Source of the DNA: CAVZCK01 sp963773735
Lineage (GTDB): Bacteria; Pseudomonadota; Alphaproteobacteria; Rhizobiales; Rhodomicrobiaceae
Direction of reading: 5' to 3'
Assembly: GCA_963773735.1 (NCBI GenBank)
Contig: CAVZCK010000017.1
Coordinates: 124,001 to 188,000, forward strand
Length of the DNA: 64,000 bases
Of the stretch, positions 27,846-37,478 are shown piece by piece. The notes beneath the pieces were generated by a model. That model saw only the letters and a list, made by a program, of their open reading frames with translations. It did no database searches and was not told the DNA's origin. A program made the translations under genes and the position numbers. Positions within the stretch are counted from its first letter, which is position 1. The number at the start of each line of letters is the position of its first letter.

Positions 27846-28814
27846 TCAGCCGCAGAGCTTGAAGCCATTCTCGGCAATGCCCTGCGCATGCGGACGGGTC
27901 CAAAGCCCCGTTCGTGACGGAACTCCAACGATCCGCCCATGAGCGTGCGACCGGGCGATGGTCGCAAGGCTGCGGGCAACGCCGTAGAGCTTGCGCGCGG
28001 CACTGACATGCGCCCGCTGGTCCCAGGCCGAGGCGCCATGCGCCCGCACCAGCCGGCCGATATCGCGATAGACGAAGCGGGCGACGGCGATCGCCCAGGC
28101 CGAGCGGAAAGGCAGCGAGGCGATGCCGTGGCGCGCCGACACATAGAAACGGTCAGCGACGGCAAGCATGCGCTGCGTCACCGCATAGACCTTTTTCCGG
28201 TTTGCGGGATCGGCAATGCCCCCATCCGGCACGCCCGCCTCGATCAGCCATTGCTCCGGCAGATAGACGCGCCCGGCCGCGGCGTCCTCCATGACGTCGC
28301 GCGTGATGTTGGTGAGCTGGAAGGCGATGCCGAGATCGGAGGCGCGGTCGAGCGTCGCTGTGTCCTTCACGCCCATGATGATCGCCATCATCACACCGAC
28401 GACGCCGGCGACGTGATAGCAATAGGCAAGCGTATCGTCGAGCGTCCGGTAATGCCGCCCTTCGACATCCATGGCGAAGCCCTGCAAATGGTCGAGCAAA
28501 TAGCGCTCCGGAATGCCGCGTTCGGTCACGACGCGGTGGAGGGCGCCGAACACCATCTCATCCCAGTCGCCGCGGACCGCGCGCCGGGTGTTCTCGCGCA
28601 GGCCGGCAAGGCGATCGGCCGGCGATCCAGCGTCCGCCGCGCCCGAGGCAAATCCGAGCTCCTGCCCATCGATGACGTCGTCGCAATGGCGGCACCAGGC
28701 ATAGAGCATATGGGCGTGGGCGCGCGTGTCCGGATCAAAAAGCCTGGCCGCTGCGGCAAAGCTCTTCGAGCCCTTCTCGATCCGTTCACGGCTGTATCTG
28801 ACGATCTCGTCCAT
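27846..28814 (-). CDS. crtB: phytoene synthase (squalene/phytoene synthase family)
   Basis: 322 residues from the ATG at 28814 (MDEIVRYSRERIEKGSKSFA). Two aspartate-rich motifs, DDVID (45-49) and DVMED, bind magnesium and the diphosphates; YLLDHLQGFAMDVEGRHY and AFQLTNITRDV are diagnostic. It condenses two geranylgeranyl diphosphates to phytoene, the first carotenoid step. It lies directly downstream of crtY on the same strand, and its frame stays open upstream into the crtY C-terminal coding sequence, so the two may be fused or tightly coupled. No crtI or crtE is in the window. Confidence 0.93.
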   Translation of the reverse strand: MDEIVRYSRERIEKGSKSFAAAARLFDPDTRAHAHMLYAWCRHCDDVIDGQELGFASGAADAGSPADRLAGLRENTRRAVRGDWDEMVFGALHRVVTERGIPERYLLDHLQGFAMDVEGRHYRTLDDTLAYCYHVAGVVGVMMAIIMGVKDTATLDRASDLGIAFQLTNITRDVMEDAAAGRVYLPEQWLIEAGVPDGGIADPANRKKVYAVTQRMLAVADRFYVSARHGIASLPFRSAWAIAVARFVYRDIGRLVRAHGASAWDQRAHVSAARKLYGVARSLATIARSHAHGRIVGVPSRTGLWTRPHAQGIAENGFKLCG

Positions 28815-29999
28815 TGGGCTGACCGTATTGCCAAACTGACTCGCCGGGAGCCCCGTCTCCCTGATCTGGCCGATGGCCCTTAAGATCGAGACCGGCGGGC
28901 GGCCGATCAAGAATTCGCGCCTTGTCCGCAGTGGGTGGACGCCGCTCCATAGAAGCGCTCGATCAAGGGTTCGGCGAGCGAATAGAAACGCTGCATCACC
29001 TCGTAGCGCTTTTCCGGCTCTGCCGCCAGAAACAGGAACCGATTCAGCATGCGATAAAAGCCGCGTTCCCGCCAGAGCCGTTTTGAATGGGCTTTGGTAA
29101 GATCGGCAACATTCCGTGTCGTGAGCTTCTCAAGCCTGCAAAGAGCGTCCGCCATGGCAACGGCATCAGGCAGCGAAAAGCCCGTGGTCGGATGGAAGAG
29201 GCATGCCCTGAGCCCGACCCTGGCTACGCCATCGCCCGCCTCCCGCCAGAAGGCATCGATGTCGCCGCCGAGCAGAATGGGCAGCGCGCCGGTTTCCTCC
29301 CGCAGAATCTCGGCGATCCGCCATCCGCGCCAGGCCGCATAAGCTTCGATCTTGCGCCGGATCGCCTGCTGGCTCCAGCTCTGGACCATCGGCATAGTAG
29401 GTGTCCTCGATCAGGATGGTGTCGTCGGAGAACGGCAGCGTGTAGACGAAGCGGTAGCCGTCATCCTGGCCGACCGAGGCGTCCATGATCACCGGCACGG
29501 TCTCGCCGTGCGGCGCGGCAAGACGCAGCTCAAGGCCGATGAACTTCTGAAATCCGAGTGCGAGCGCGTGCGTCGGCGCCGGGCCGCGGCCGTCGATGAT
29601 ACAGGGCGCCGCGAAACGCTCGCCGCTGTCGAGGGTTATGGCGTTCGCCTCGACCGAGGCGATCCTGGCGTTGAGCCGGACGCCGTCCGGGAGAGACGCC
29701 ATGATCACCCGGTGCAGCTTTTCCGAGGATACGGACTGGTAGGGCGCGCCCAGACGGCGCGTGAATTTCGGAAAGCGGACCATTTGGCCCGGCCATCGAT
29801 AGGTGATGAACGGCGCCATCCACGCGTTCTGCTCGGCCGTCAGGTCGGTCGCATGGCAGGACCAGGTGTGGTTGCCGCCCAGCCGGTCTCCGGCCTCGAC
29901 GACGAGCAGAGACAGCTCCGGACGAAGCGCCTTCAGCCGATAGGCGGCCAGCGTCGAGGCCAAGCCTCCGCCGGCGAAGATCACGTCACGCGCTGTCAT
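28815..29999 (-). CDS. crtY: lycopene beta-cyclase (frameshifted)
   Basis: The first frame starts at 29999 with RDVIFAGGGLASTLAAYRLK (FAD site) and GDRLGGNHTWSCHATDL, the CrtY signature, and runs to YADGPELEP. The second frame resumes RRKIEAYAAWRGWRIAEILR, and continues GFSLPDAVAMADALCRLEK to ERFYG. The last part, ADKARIL then IGRPPVSILRAIGQ, needs further single-base shifts near 28930. Extra bases at about 29371 and near 28930 account for the breaks. CrtY adds the beta-rings to lycopene. GRPPVSIL is in the same frame as the downstream crtB, with no stop between. Confidence 0.85.
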
Positions 30000-30059
30000 C
30001 GGTCGCGGGTCCGGATTGGTGAAGCTGGGTCCGCACAAACCCGCAATCTAGCGTCACAA

Positions 30060-30920
30060 TCAGCGGAAAACCACTGTGCGATTGCCGTTCACGAGAATCC
30101 GGTGTTCGGCGTGCCACTTTACTGCACGCGCAAGGACCAGGCATTCGACATCGCGGCCGGCCGCGACGAGATCATCCGGCGACATGGCGTGATCGACCCG
30201 GACGATCTCCTGCTCGATGATCGGGCCTTCATCGAGGTCGGCGGTGACGTAATGCGCCGTCGCCCCGATCAGCTTCACGCCGCGCTTATGCGCCTGGTGA
30301 TATGGCCGCACGCCTTTGAAGCTGGGAAGGAAGGAATGATGGATATTGATCGCCCGCCCCCGCAAAGCCTTGCAGAGGTCGCTCGACAGGATCTGCATAT
30401 AGCGCGCCAGCACGATGAAGTCTGCGGCCTCTTCCTCGATCAGCTCGGCGAGGCGGGCTTCCTGCCGGGCTTTGGTGTCTCGCGTCGTGGGCAGATGATG
30501 GAACGGGATGTCGTGGCTGGCGGCGAGCTGGTAGAAGTCCCGGTGGTTGGAGACGATGGCGCGGATGTCGATGGGAAGCGCGCCGATCCGGTCGCGGTAG
30601 AGCAGATCGTTGAGGCAATGGCCGAAGCGCGAAACCAGGATGATCGCGCGCGGCTTCCGGCCCAGATCGTGGACGGTCGCCGCCATGTCGAAGCGGTCGA
30701 AAATCGGGGCGAAGGCTTCGCAGACTTCGGCAAGCGCCGTCCCGTCCGGGACCGCGAAGGAGATGCGCAGGAAGAACCGGCCGCTCTCCGGGTCGCCGAA
30801 CTGGGCGCTGTCGGTGATGTTCCAATCTCTTTGGGCGAGGCACCCGGATATCGCCGCGACGATGCCCGGCCGGTCGGGGCAGGATAATGTGAGGACGAAG
30901 GACGGGTCGGCACGTGTCAT
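30060..30920 (-). CDS. purU: formyltetrahydrofolate deformylase
   Basis: 286 residues from the ATG at 30920 (MTRADPSFVLTLSCPDRPGI). An N-terminal ACT domain (VLTLSCPDRPGIVAAISGCL) precedes the formyltransferase domain with INIHHSFLPSFKGVRPYHQA, IGATAHYVTADLDEGPII and the catalytic Asn-His-Asp set. It hydrolyses 10-formyl-THF to THF and formate, balancing one-carbon pools; serine hydroxymethyltransferase (glyA) is elsewhere in the window. Three further codons to an ATG at 30929 are possible; neither start has a strong ribosome site. The reading frame is intact. Confidence 0.95.
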   Translation of the reverse strand: MTRADPSFVLTLSCPDRPGIVAAISGCLAQRDWNITDSAQFGDPESGRFFLRISFAVPDGTALAEVCEAFAPIFDRFDMAATVHDLGRKPRAIILVSRFGHCLNDLLYRDRIGALPIDIRAIVSNHRDFYQLAASHDIPFHHLPTTRDTKARQEARLAELIEEEAADFIVLARYMQILSSDLCKALRGRAINIHHSFLPSFKGVRPYHQAHKRGVKLIGATAHYVTADLDEGPIIEQEIVRVDHAMSPDDLVAAGRDVECLVLARAVKWHAEHRILVNGNRTVVFR

Positions 30921-31033
30921 GATGCCAAGCATTCGCCGATAGAGCCCTGAACCGTCAGTCCATTCATCATCGGCGCAATGTCCCCTCACCTTGCCGCAAT
31001 CGCACAGCGACCGATGTTGCCACTAAGCAGAGC

Positions 31034-31061
31034 TCCCAAAAGTGGCCTTCCGGTTTTGGGA
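31034..31061. repeat. short palindrome in the purU-pcaD gap
   Basis: TCCCAAAA (31034-31041) and TTTTGGGA (31054-31061) pair perfectly around 12 bases (GTGGCCTTCCGG). The sequence AAAACCGGAAGGCCACTTTT on the minus strand resembles a widespread Rhizobiales intergenic palindrome as I remember it. The T run is on the wrong side for a terminator of either neighbour. Confidence 0.4.
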
Positions 31062-31213
31062 AAAAACTCTGCGCAAACAAAGACTTTAAACAGGCATTCG
31101 TTGGACAACCAAGGAATGTCTGCTGAGCATTCAAGCGCTTGCGGGCCGGCGTCTCATCGCAGATTCGCCCAAGCACCGCCACGGCGCAAGCTCCCTTAAC
31201 GCCGCGTCCCGCA

Positions 31214-32000
31214 TCAAACCTTCGAGAGAAAGCTGGCGACCAGGCGGTTGAACTCGTCGGGTTTCTCGATGTTGGAGAGATGGGCGGCGTCGAGGATCGC
31301 CAGCCGCGCATTGGGAATGCCGTCGGCAATCGCCTCGCCCATGGCGAGCGGCGTCGCCGGGTCAAGCGCTCCGGCGATGACCAGAACCGGCAGGGCAATC
31401 GTGGGCAGCACCACCCGCAGGTCCATATCGCGCACGGCTTCGGCGGCGGCGATGTAGCCGGCCGGCGGAATTCCCGCAACCATGGCAAGAAGCTTGGCCG
31501 TCGCCGCCGCGTCGCGATCCATGAAGTCCTTTGTCAGCCAGCGCTGAAGAATACCGCTCGCCGCCGCGTTCATCCCCTCATTCTTGATGAGCGCGATCCG
31601 CTGCGCCCAGACCTCCGGCTGGCCGATATAGGAGGAGGTGTTGGCGAGCACCGCGCGTGAAACGAGCGGAGGAGGCATTGGCGCCGAGCCATATGCCTAC
31701 CATGCCGCCGAGCGACAGGCCGCAGAATACGACCGGCCCGAGGCCGAGCCCTTCGACCAGCTCCTTGGCATCGCGCGCGATGCGCTCGACCGTATACGGC
31801 CCCACCGGAACGTCCGAGGCGCCGTGGCCGCGATTGTCATAGCGCAGAATGCGGAACTGTCCGGCGAGCGCCTCGACCTGCGGCTCCCACATGTCGACCG
31901 TGGTGCCGAGCGAATTGGAGAACATCAGGACCGGCGCCCCGTTCCCGCCATCGAAACGGTAATGGATGGCGCAGCCGTCGCTCATCGTCATCATCGGCAT
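31214..32000 (-). CDS. pcaD: alpha/beta hydrolase, 3-oxoadipate enol-lactonase-like (frameshifted)
   Basis: The first frame reads MSDGCAIHYRFDGGNGAPVL, LMFSNSLGTTVDMWEPQVEA, RGHGASDVPVGPYT and the nucleophile elbow GLSLGGMVG (Ser96). The second frame resumes SRAVLANTSSYIGQPEVWAQ and ends with GALDPATP and DAAHLSNIEKP, giving Asp and His of the triad. PcaD hydrolyses 3-oxoadipate enol-lactone in the beta-ketoadipate pathway. The join lies at 31664-31676, where about one base is in excess. No other pca gene is nearby, so a related esterase role is possible. The bare assignment to PcaD rests on overall resemblance. Confidence 0.75.
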
Positions 32001-32338
32001 GGAAAAACCTCCCCGGCAAATGGTTGGACGTCGTTATTCGAGCTGCTTTTCTCGCGCAATGCGCGAAGTCCTGCGGATTGTTCGCTAGCACATTCCCATT
32101 CGTCCAGGCCAGAAATCTGTCCGGCGGCGCGAAATGGCCGTTCCGGTCTGGGCGAGGGGGGATGAAATGGGGAATGCGTCTTTCGCGGCGCTGTCGCCGC
32201 CGCTGACAGTGTCCGCGATCGGGCACCGGGCGAAAGGACTTCGGGCATCAGCGCCTCGACGCTGGCTTAGCGGGTCATGCCGGCAAGCTTAGCATAGATG
32301 AGGCAATCTGCATTTGCCGGCGAAATGCGACTAAGTGA
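32001..32338. other. region between pcaD and the IS630 transposase, left IS end not identified
   Basis: 338 bases with no supported gene. The left terminal repeat of the IS630 copy should lie near its right edge, but I could not find a match to the right end. CATTTGCCGGCGAAATG at about 32311-32327 is a short palindrome of unknown meaning. Confidence 0.4.
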
Positions 32339-33413
32339 TACGCTCGAGAATTTCTTGATGTCACCGCTGAGGATCGCGCTCGTCTGGAGGCGATCGTTGT
32401 GGACCGCAACCGGCCGCAGAAACATGTCTGGCGGGCCCGGATCATTCTTCTCAGCCATGACGGCTTGGGGACCGTCGAAATGATACGGCGAATCTCCAAA
32501 GCCAAGACCTGCGTTTGGCGCTGGCAAGAGCGTTTCATGCAGGAAGGCGTTGAGGGGCTTTTGCGGGACAAGACGCGCCCCTCTCGCAAGCCGCCTTTGC
32601 CACAGGAAACCGTCGCACGCGTTGTTGAGCTGACCCAAGGTCCCCCGCCCGGCGAGACGACGCACTGGACGTCCGCCGCCATGGCCAAAACGGCGGGAAT
32701 TGCGCCAAGTTCGGTGCTGCGCATCTGGCGCAGCCATGGCCTTCAGCCTCACCGGGTGCGCCAGTTCAAGCTCTCCAAAGACCCGCAGTTTGTCGAAAAG
32801 CTCCGGGATATTGTCGGGCTTTATCTGGCGCCGCCCGCCCATGCGCTCGTTCTATCCGTGGATGAAAAAAGCCAGATCCAAGCGCTCGACCGCACCCAGC
32901 CGGGATTGCCGCTGAAGAGGGGGCGATGCGGAACCATGACGCACGATTACAAGCGGCACGGCACGACAACGCTTTTTGCTGCCCTCAACATCCTCGATGG
33001 AACCGTGACTGGGCGGAATATGCAGCGCCACCGTCATCAGGAGTTCATCCGCTTTCTCAACACCATCGAGGTCCAGGTTCCGGCGGGTAAGGTCATTCAC
33101 GCCATTCTCGACAATTACGCCGCTCACAAACATCCGAAGGTGATGGCCTGGCTCGACCGGCATCCACGCTGGCAGTTCCACTTCACGCCGACGTCCTGTT
33201 CCGGCTCAATGCAGTGGAGGGATTTTTGGCCAGGATGACCAAGCGACGGCTCAAACGCAGTGTGTTCAGCTCCGTCGTCGAGTTGCGGGCCGCCATCAAA
33301 CGCTTCATTGCCGAGAGCAACGAAACAGCAAAACGCTTCGTTTGGACCAAAGACCCGGATCGCATCATCGCCGCCGTCAGGCGCGGGCACCAAACGTTAG
33401 ATTTGATCCACTA
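32339..33413 (+). mobile_element. IS630 family insertion sequence, transposase broken by a 1-base deletion
   Basis: The transposase frame has no normal start codon before GTG at 32399 but homologous residues (VTAEDRARLEAIV) begin upstream. It reads KTCVWRWQERFMQEGVEGLL (helix-turn-helix), HALVLSVDEKSQIQALDR (first Asp), HAILDNYAAHKHPKVMAWL (second Asp) and, after a lost base near 33205, NAVEGFLA-type sequence (final Glu). Homologues read CSWLNAVEGF; here TGTTCCGGCTC has lost one T of TCCTGG. The element ends at the CAC before TA at 33412-33413; the inward sequence TAGTGGATCAAATCTAAC is its right terminal repeat. The left end is not recognised. It abuts the pentapeptide-repeat gene. Confidence 0.8.
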
Positions 33414-33417
33414 GCTG

Positions 33418-34855
33418 ATGGAAAATCCGATCACGAATTGCACGCAGCGGCTGCGGCAATCTGGAACGCCTGGGCGGATGATCTGATTACCACCCGGCAA
33501 GAGCTCGAAAAGGCCGCGAGATTCGAAACGGGTGTGATTACTCGAATACGCTGGCACGAGTGGTTACCAAATGACGGCGTCGGCGCAATGTTCCCAGCGA
33601 ACGAGGACACAGCGGATTGGCATGACAAAGCGAAGATTGATTTCTCATCATTTGAATTTGCGCATGCCGCCAATTTCCGGAATTTCCATTTTCCAGGGGA
33701 GACAATTTTCGCCAGATCCAACTTCAAAGAACATTGCTCATTCGAAAATACGGTATTTTTTTCATTTAACTAATTTTATGCATTCAAATTTTGAGCAGGC
33801 TGTCAAGTTCGAAGGGGCCAGATTCTAAATCACTTACTCTGTTTGAGATGGCTAATTTCGACAAAAACACTTATTTTAATAATGTAACGTTTGAATACAA
33901 AACTTGGTTCAGCAGATCTAAATTCAAAAAAACTGGCTTTTTCTCATGTTGCTCATTTCACGATGAAACTTACTTTTTTATGTGCAAATTTGGAGGAGCT
34001 GCTTGGTTCGAAGGTTCAACGTTTGATGCCCATGCAACCTGGGCGCGAGCAAATTTTGAGTTTACGGCAAATTTTCATAGTTGCCGCTTCCGTGCCAATA
34101 CCGGCTCAAATTTTGTACAAACCTCTTTTCATGAGTACACCGACTTTGGCTCCTGTTACTTCAAAGAAGGCGCAGACTTTCAATCTGCCCAGGTAGAGAA
34201 ATTCTTTGACCTTGAAAACGCAAAATTTTCGAGGCTTCCAAGATTTAACCAAGCCAATTTCAAACAGGCACCTGACTTTGATGATGTATCCTATCCCCTA
34301 CCAAACTTTTGGAAAGGCCATCAGAGGTCATCAGTTGCATCTTACCGGGCGCTTCGTCGCCTAGCCATTCAAGGGCATGATTATGAAAACGAAGGCAAAG
34401 CGTTCAAAGGCGAGATCCGTGCCAAGCGTGGCACTGAGCACAAGCCCTGGCACGCAGCGTTCTGGTTCGGCATTTTCTATGACGCGCTTTCGGATTTTGG
34501 TCGGTCCATGACGAGACCACTGTACAGTTGGGCGACCCTTATCGTCCTCTTTTCTGGTGCCTATGTGGCCAATGCTAAGAAGCTCCGTGACCTTACGGAG
34601 CGATGTGCGGACGGCGAACCATATTGGCTGAAAGCGCTTTATCTCTCAGCAAAAAACGCTTTGCTCTTTATCGGCGCGGGCAAGTCCGAAGAGGTCAGCG
34701 CGGTTTACAGCTGCCTATATGGCGTCAAGCCGGGCACGATCGAACCATTTATTCCGATATCAAGCGCGTTCATCCAGATCGGGCAAAATGTGCTAAGCGG
34801 CGTCCTGATCTTTCTGTTCCTGCTCGCGGTACGGAACCAGTTTAAGATCAAGTAG
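33418..34855 (+). CDS. pentapeptide-repeat membrane protein, AT-rich (frameshifted)
   Basis: Three frames join: KSDHELHAAAAAIWNAWADD with an alpha-helical start, then phenylalanine-rich repeats (FRNFHFPGETIFARSNF; NFMHSNFEQAVKFEGARF; NNVTFEYKTWFSRSKF; GGAAWFEGSTFDAHATWARA), alternating 5 and 6 residues between Phe as in the Pentapeptide_3 family, followed by a polar region and two membrane helices (YSWATLIVLFSGAYVANA and VLSGVLIFLFLLAVRNQF). Extra bases near 33771 (A) and 33826 (T) explain the breaks. GC in the repeat region is far lower than around it, suggesting transfer. The start is uncertain: the ATG at 33418 is out of frame and the IS630 end abuts it. Function unknown; possibly channel-like. 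Confidence 0.65.
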
Positions 34856-34876
34856 TCCCGTGGGGTTTGCGCGCGG

Positions 34877-35566
34877 TCAGACTGCCGCCTTCCCCCTCAA
34901 CACAGCAACCACCTCCGCCATGATCGACAGCGCGATCTCCGCCGGTCCCTGCGCGCCGATGTCGAGGCCGATCGGCGCATGGATGCGGGCGAGGCTGGCT
35001 TCGGAGACGCCGGCCGCTTTCAGCCGCTCGACGCGCTTGGCATGGGTGCGGCCGCTCCCCAAAGCGCCGACATAGAAGGCGCCGCGCTCCAGGCCCAGGC
35101 GGATCGCCGGATCGTCGATCTTGGCGTCATGCGTCAGCGCGATCAGGGCCGTGCGCCGGTCGATGCCGATCCTGGCGATCGCCTCGTCCGGCCATTCGGC
35201 GACGAGCTCGGCATCGGGAAAGCGCTCCTCCGAGGCGAAGGCCGTGCGCGGGTCGATGATGGTCACGTCGTGGCCGATCATGCGCGCGAGCGGCAGCAGG
35301 AATTGCGCGGCGTGCACCGCGCCGATGATGATCATACGCAAGGGCGGATTGAAGACGCGGATGAAGACTTCGCCGCCAGGCGTTTCGACGGTGCTTGAGC
35401 GGTCGAGCCGGAAAGCCTCGGCCAGCGTTTCGGCAAGACCCGACAGCTCGGCCGCATCCTCGGTCGAGACGAGGCGCTGATCGCCGCTCGCGAGCCAGGT
35501 CAGCAGCGCAATGGGGCGGCGCGCCGCCTTCGCGGCCAGGACTTGCTCCGCCAGATCTTTCTTCAT
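34877..35566 (-). CDS. XdhC-like protein, C-terminal Rossmann domain (separate gene)
   Basis: 229 residues. The first 90 residues form a poorly conserved domain with TPGGEVFIRVFNPPLRM; then IIIGAVHAAQFLLPLARMIG and VTIIDPRTAFASEERFP give the Rossmann part, followed by ALIALTHDAKIDDPAI and YVGALGSGRTHAKRVERL, a signature of XdhC/CoxI proteins. The final segment IHAPIGLDIGAQGPAEIALS is also conserved. XdhC delivers sulfurated molybdenum cofactor to xanthine dehydrogenase-type enzymes. It forms an operon with the N-terminal-domain gene 12 bases upstream. No molybdoenzyme gene is in the window. Confidence 0.88.
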   Translation of the reverse strand: MKKDLAEQVLAAKAARRPIALLTWLASGDQRLVSTEDAAELSGLAETLAEAFRLDRSSTVETPGGEVFIRVFNPPLRMIIIGAVHAAQFLLPLARMIGHDVTIIDPRTAFASEERFPDAELVAEWPDEAIARIGIDRRTALIALTHDAKIDDPAIRLGLERGAFYVGALGSGRTHAKRVERLKAAGVSEASLARIHAPIGLDIGAQGPAEIALSIMAEVVAVLRGKAAV

Positions 35567-35578
35567 GCTTGGCTCCGC

Positions 35579-35902
35579 TCAGGCGGCCTCGAACGGCTCG
35601 ACGAAAATCCGGATCCGCCCGCCGCAGGCGAGCCCGACGCGCCAGGCCGTTTCATCGGCGACGCCGAATTCCAGAAGTTTTGGCTTGCCGCTTTCGATCG
35701 CATCGAGCGCCTCGGTGATGACCTCGCCTTCGACGCAGCCGCCCGACACCGAGCCGAGGAAATTCCCGGCGCTGTCGATCACGAGCTGGCTGCCGGTCGG
35801 CTGCGGCGCCGATCCCCAGGTCTGCACGACCGTTGCGATGGCGAGTTTGCGGCCCTCGGCCTGCCAGGCAAGCGCCGTTTGCAGCATATCGTTTGCAGCC
35901 AT
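35579..35902 (-). CDS. XdhC/CoxI N-terminal domain protein (separate gene)
   Basis: 107 residues from the ATG at 35902 (MAANDMLQTALAWQAEGRKL) behind AAAGGGAAAGCC. It contains ATVVQTWGSAPQPTGSQLVI and SVSGGCVEGEVITEALDA and ends LACGGRIRIFVEPF, the full XdhC/CoxI N-terminal domain with its conserved cysteines (GGCVEG and ACGG). The longer frame to 36019 is a basic non-conserved leader. With the gene downstream it makes a split XdhC, as in several alphaproteobacteria, serving molybdenum hydroxylase maturation. Confidence 0.88.
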   Translation of the reverse strand: MAANDMLQTALAWQAEGRKLAIATVVQTWGSAPQPTGSQLVIDSAGNFLGSVSGGCVEGEVITEALDAIESGKPKLLEFGVADETAWRVGLACGGRIRIFVEPFEAA

Positions 35903-36196
35903 GGCTTTCCCTTTCCGGACTGCGCGTCGTTCCGCGCCTATGCGTCGCCCGATTATGGCAGCATTCGCCGTGAACGCCATGGTCATTCGGGCGCGATGGC
36001 GGGCTATGTGCCGCCGCAACGAAGAAATCCTTGCGCCATCACCATCTTTGGTTCATGCCCATCATATAGGGCATAAGAGAGACTGACGCGGCTCGGGGCG
36101 AACATCGCCGCATTTTGGCCCATCCTACGTCTAGCCGGCAGACGCCATCCGGCCGCATAGTCCACCCTCGCATTCGCGGCGGTGGGGAGATTCAAG

Positions 36197-37448
36197 ATGA
36201 GATTGGGAAAGCATATCGCCGTGATCGGCGCGGGCGTCGTGGGGCTTGCCATTGCCGTCAAGCTGCGCCGTGAGGGCTATCGCGTCACCATTTTCGAGCC
36301 GGACGAGCCGGGCAGCCACACCTCGGCAGGCAATGCCGCGCTCATCATGACCGCGCAGATCTCCTCGCTGTCGCAGCCGGGCATCTGGCGCAAAGTGCCG
36401 GCGATGCTCACCGACCCGAACGGGCCGCTGGTCGTGCGCTGGACGCATCTGCCGAAGATGATGCCCTGGTTCATGCGCTTCCTGCGCAACAGCTCCCGGC
36501 GCCGCTACGAGGAAATCGCCGAGACGCTGGCCCCGCTGGTGACGCGGTCGCTCGATGCCTGGCTGAACCTTGTCGGGCCGTCCGAGGGGGCCAAGCTGTT
36601 TCGGCGTGACGGGCTGCTCTATGTGTTCAAGGATCAAAAGAATTTCCGCGCCGGACAGAATGAGGCCGAGTTCCGCGGTCGGCATGGCGTTCACTCCGAG
36701 GTTATTGCCGCCGAGGAGCTGCGGCAAATGGAGCCGGCGCTCGGGCCGGGGCTTGCCGGCGGCATCCTCTATCCGGACAGCGGCCACTGCATCGATCCGA
36801 TGGCGCTGTCGGCGAGCCTGTCGAGCGCCTTCCGCACTGGCGGCGGCGAGTTGCGGCGGACGCAGGGTCAGGCAACTCGCCTCGGCGTCGGGCGGCACGG
36901 TGCGGCTGATCACGGACGACGGGGAGCTGGCGGTCGATGAGGCCGTGGTTGCCGCCGGGATCTGGTCGTCCGATCTCGTCAAACCTTTCGGCGTCAGGCC
37001 GATGCTCGCCGCCGAACGCGGCTATCATTTGATGCTCAGCAATCCACAGATTTCGCTGCGCCGGCCGATCTTGGCGGGCGACGACCGTTTTGTCGTCACG
37101 CCGCTCAAGGGCGGCATCCGGCTTGCCGGCACCGCCGAGTTCGCCGATGTCGACGCAAAGCCGGATTGGCGGCGCGCGGACATTCTGATGGGGCTGGCGA
37201 AGACCATTCTGCCGCAGATCAACGGCGAGGAGACGGCGACGCGCTGGATGGGGCCGAGACCGTCAACGCCGGACTCGCTGCCGATCATAGGGCGCACGCC
37301 GAAGAACTCGCACATCGTCTGTGCCTTCGGGCACGGTCATTTAGGCCTGACGCTCGGCGCGGTGACGGCCGAGATTATTGCCGACATCATTGCCCGCCGG
37401 GGTCAAAGCGCCGGTGTTCCGGCGGCGCTTCGGCCGGATCGGTTCTGA
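36197..37448 (+). CDS. D-amino acid dehydrogenase-like FAD oxidoreductase (frameshifted)
   Basis: About 416 residues over two frames, from ATG 36197 behind GGTGGGGAG. The FAD motif is HIAVIGAGVVGLAIAVKLRR; FEPDEPGSHTSAGNAALIMT follows as in DadA-type enzymes. The first frame runs to GGELRRTQ; the second resumes VRQLASASGGTVRLITDDGE and ends with ERGYHLMLSN, WMGPRPSTPDSLPIIGRTPK and FGHGHLGLTLGAVTAEIIAD. One extra G at 36864-36866 (CAGGGTCAGG) explains the shift. Such proteins oxidise D-amino acids or related amines to feed the respiratory chain. The adjacent convergent solute-binding protein could be linked to amino acid uptake, but this is only suggestive. Confidence 0.85.
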
Positions 37449-37478
37449 CGCGCGTGCGGCCGGGCCGCTCGCCGGTCC

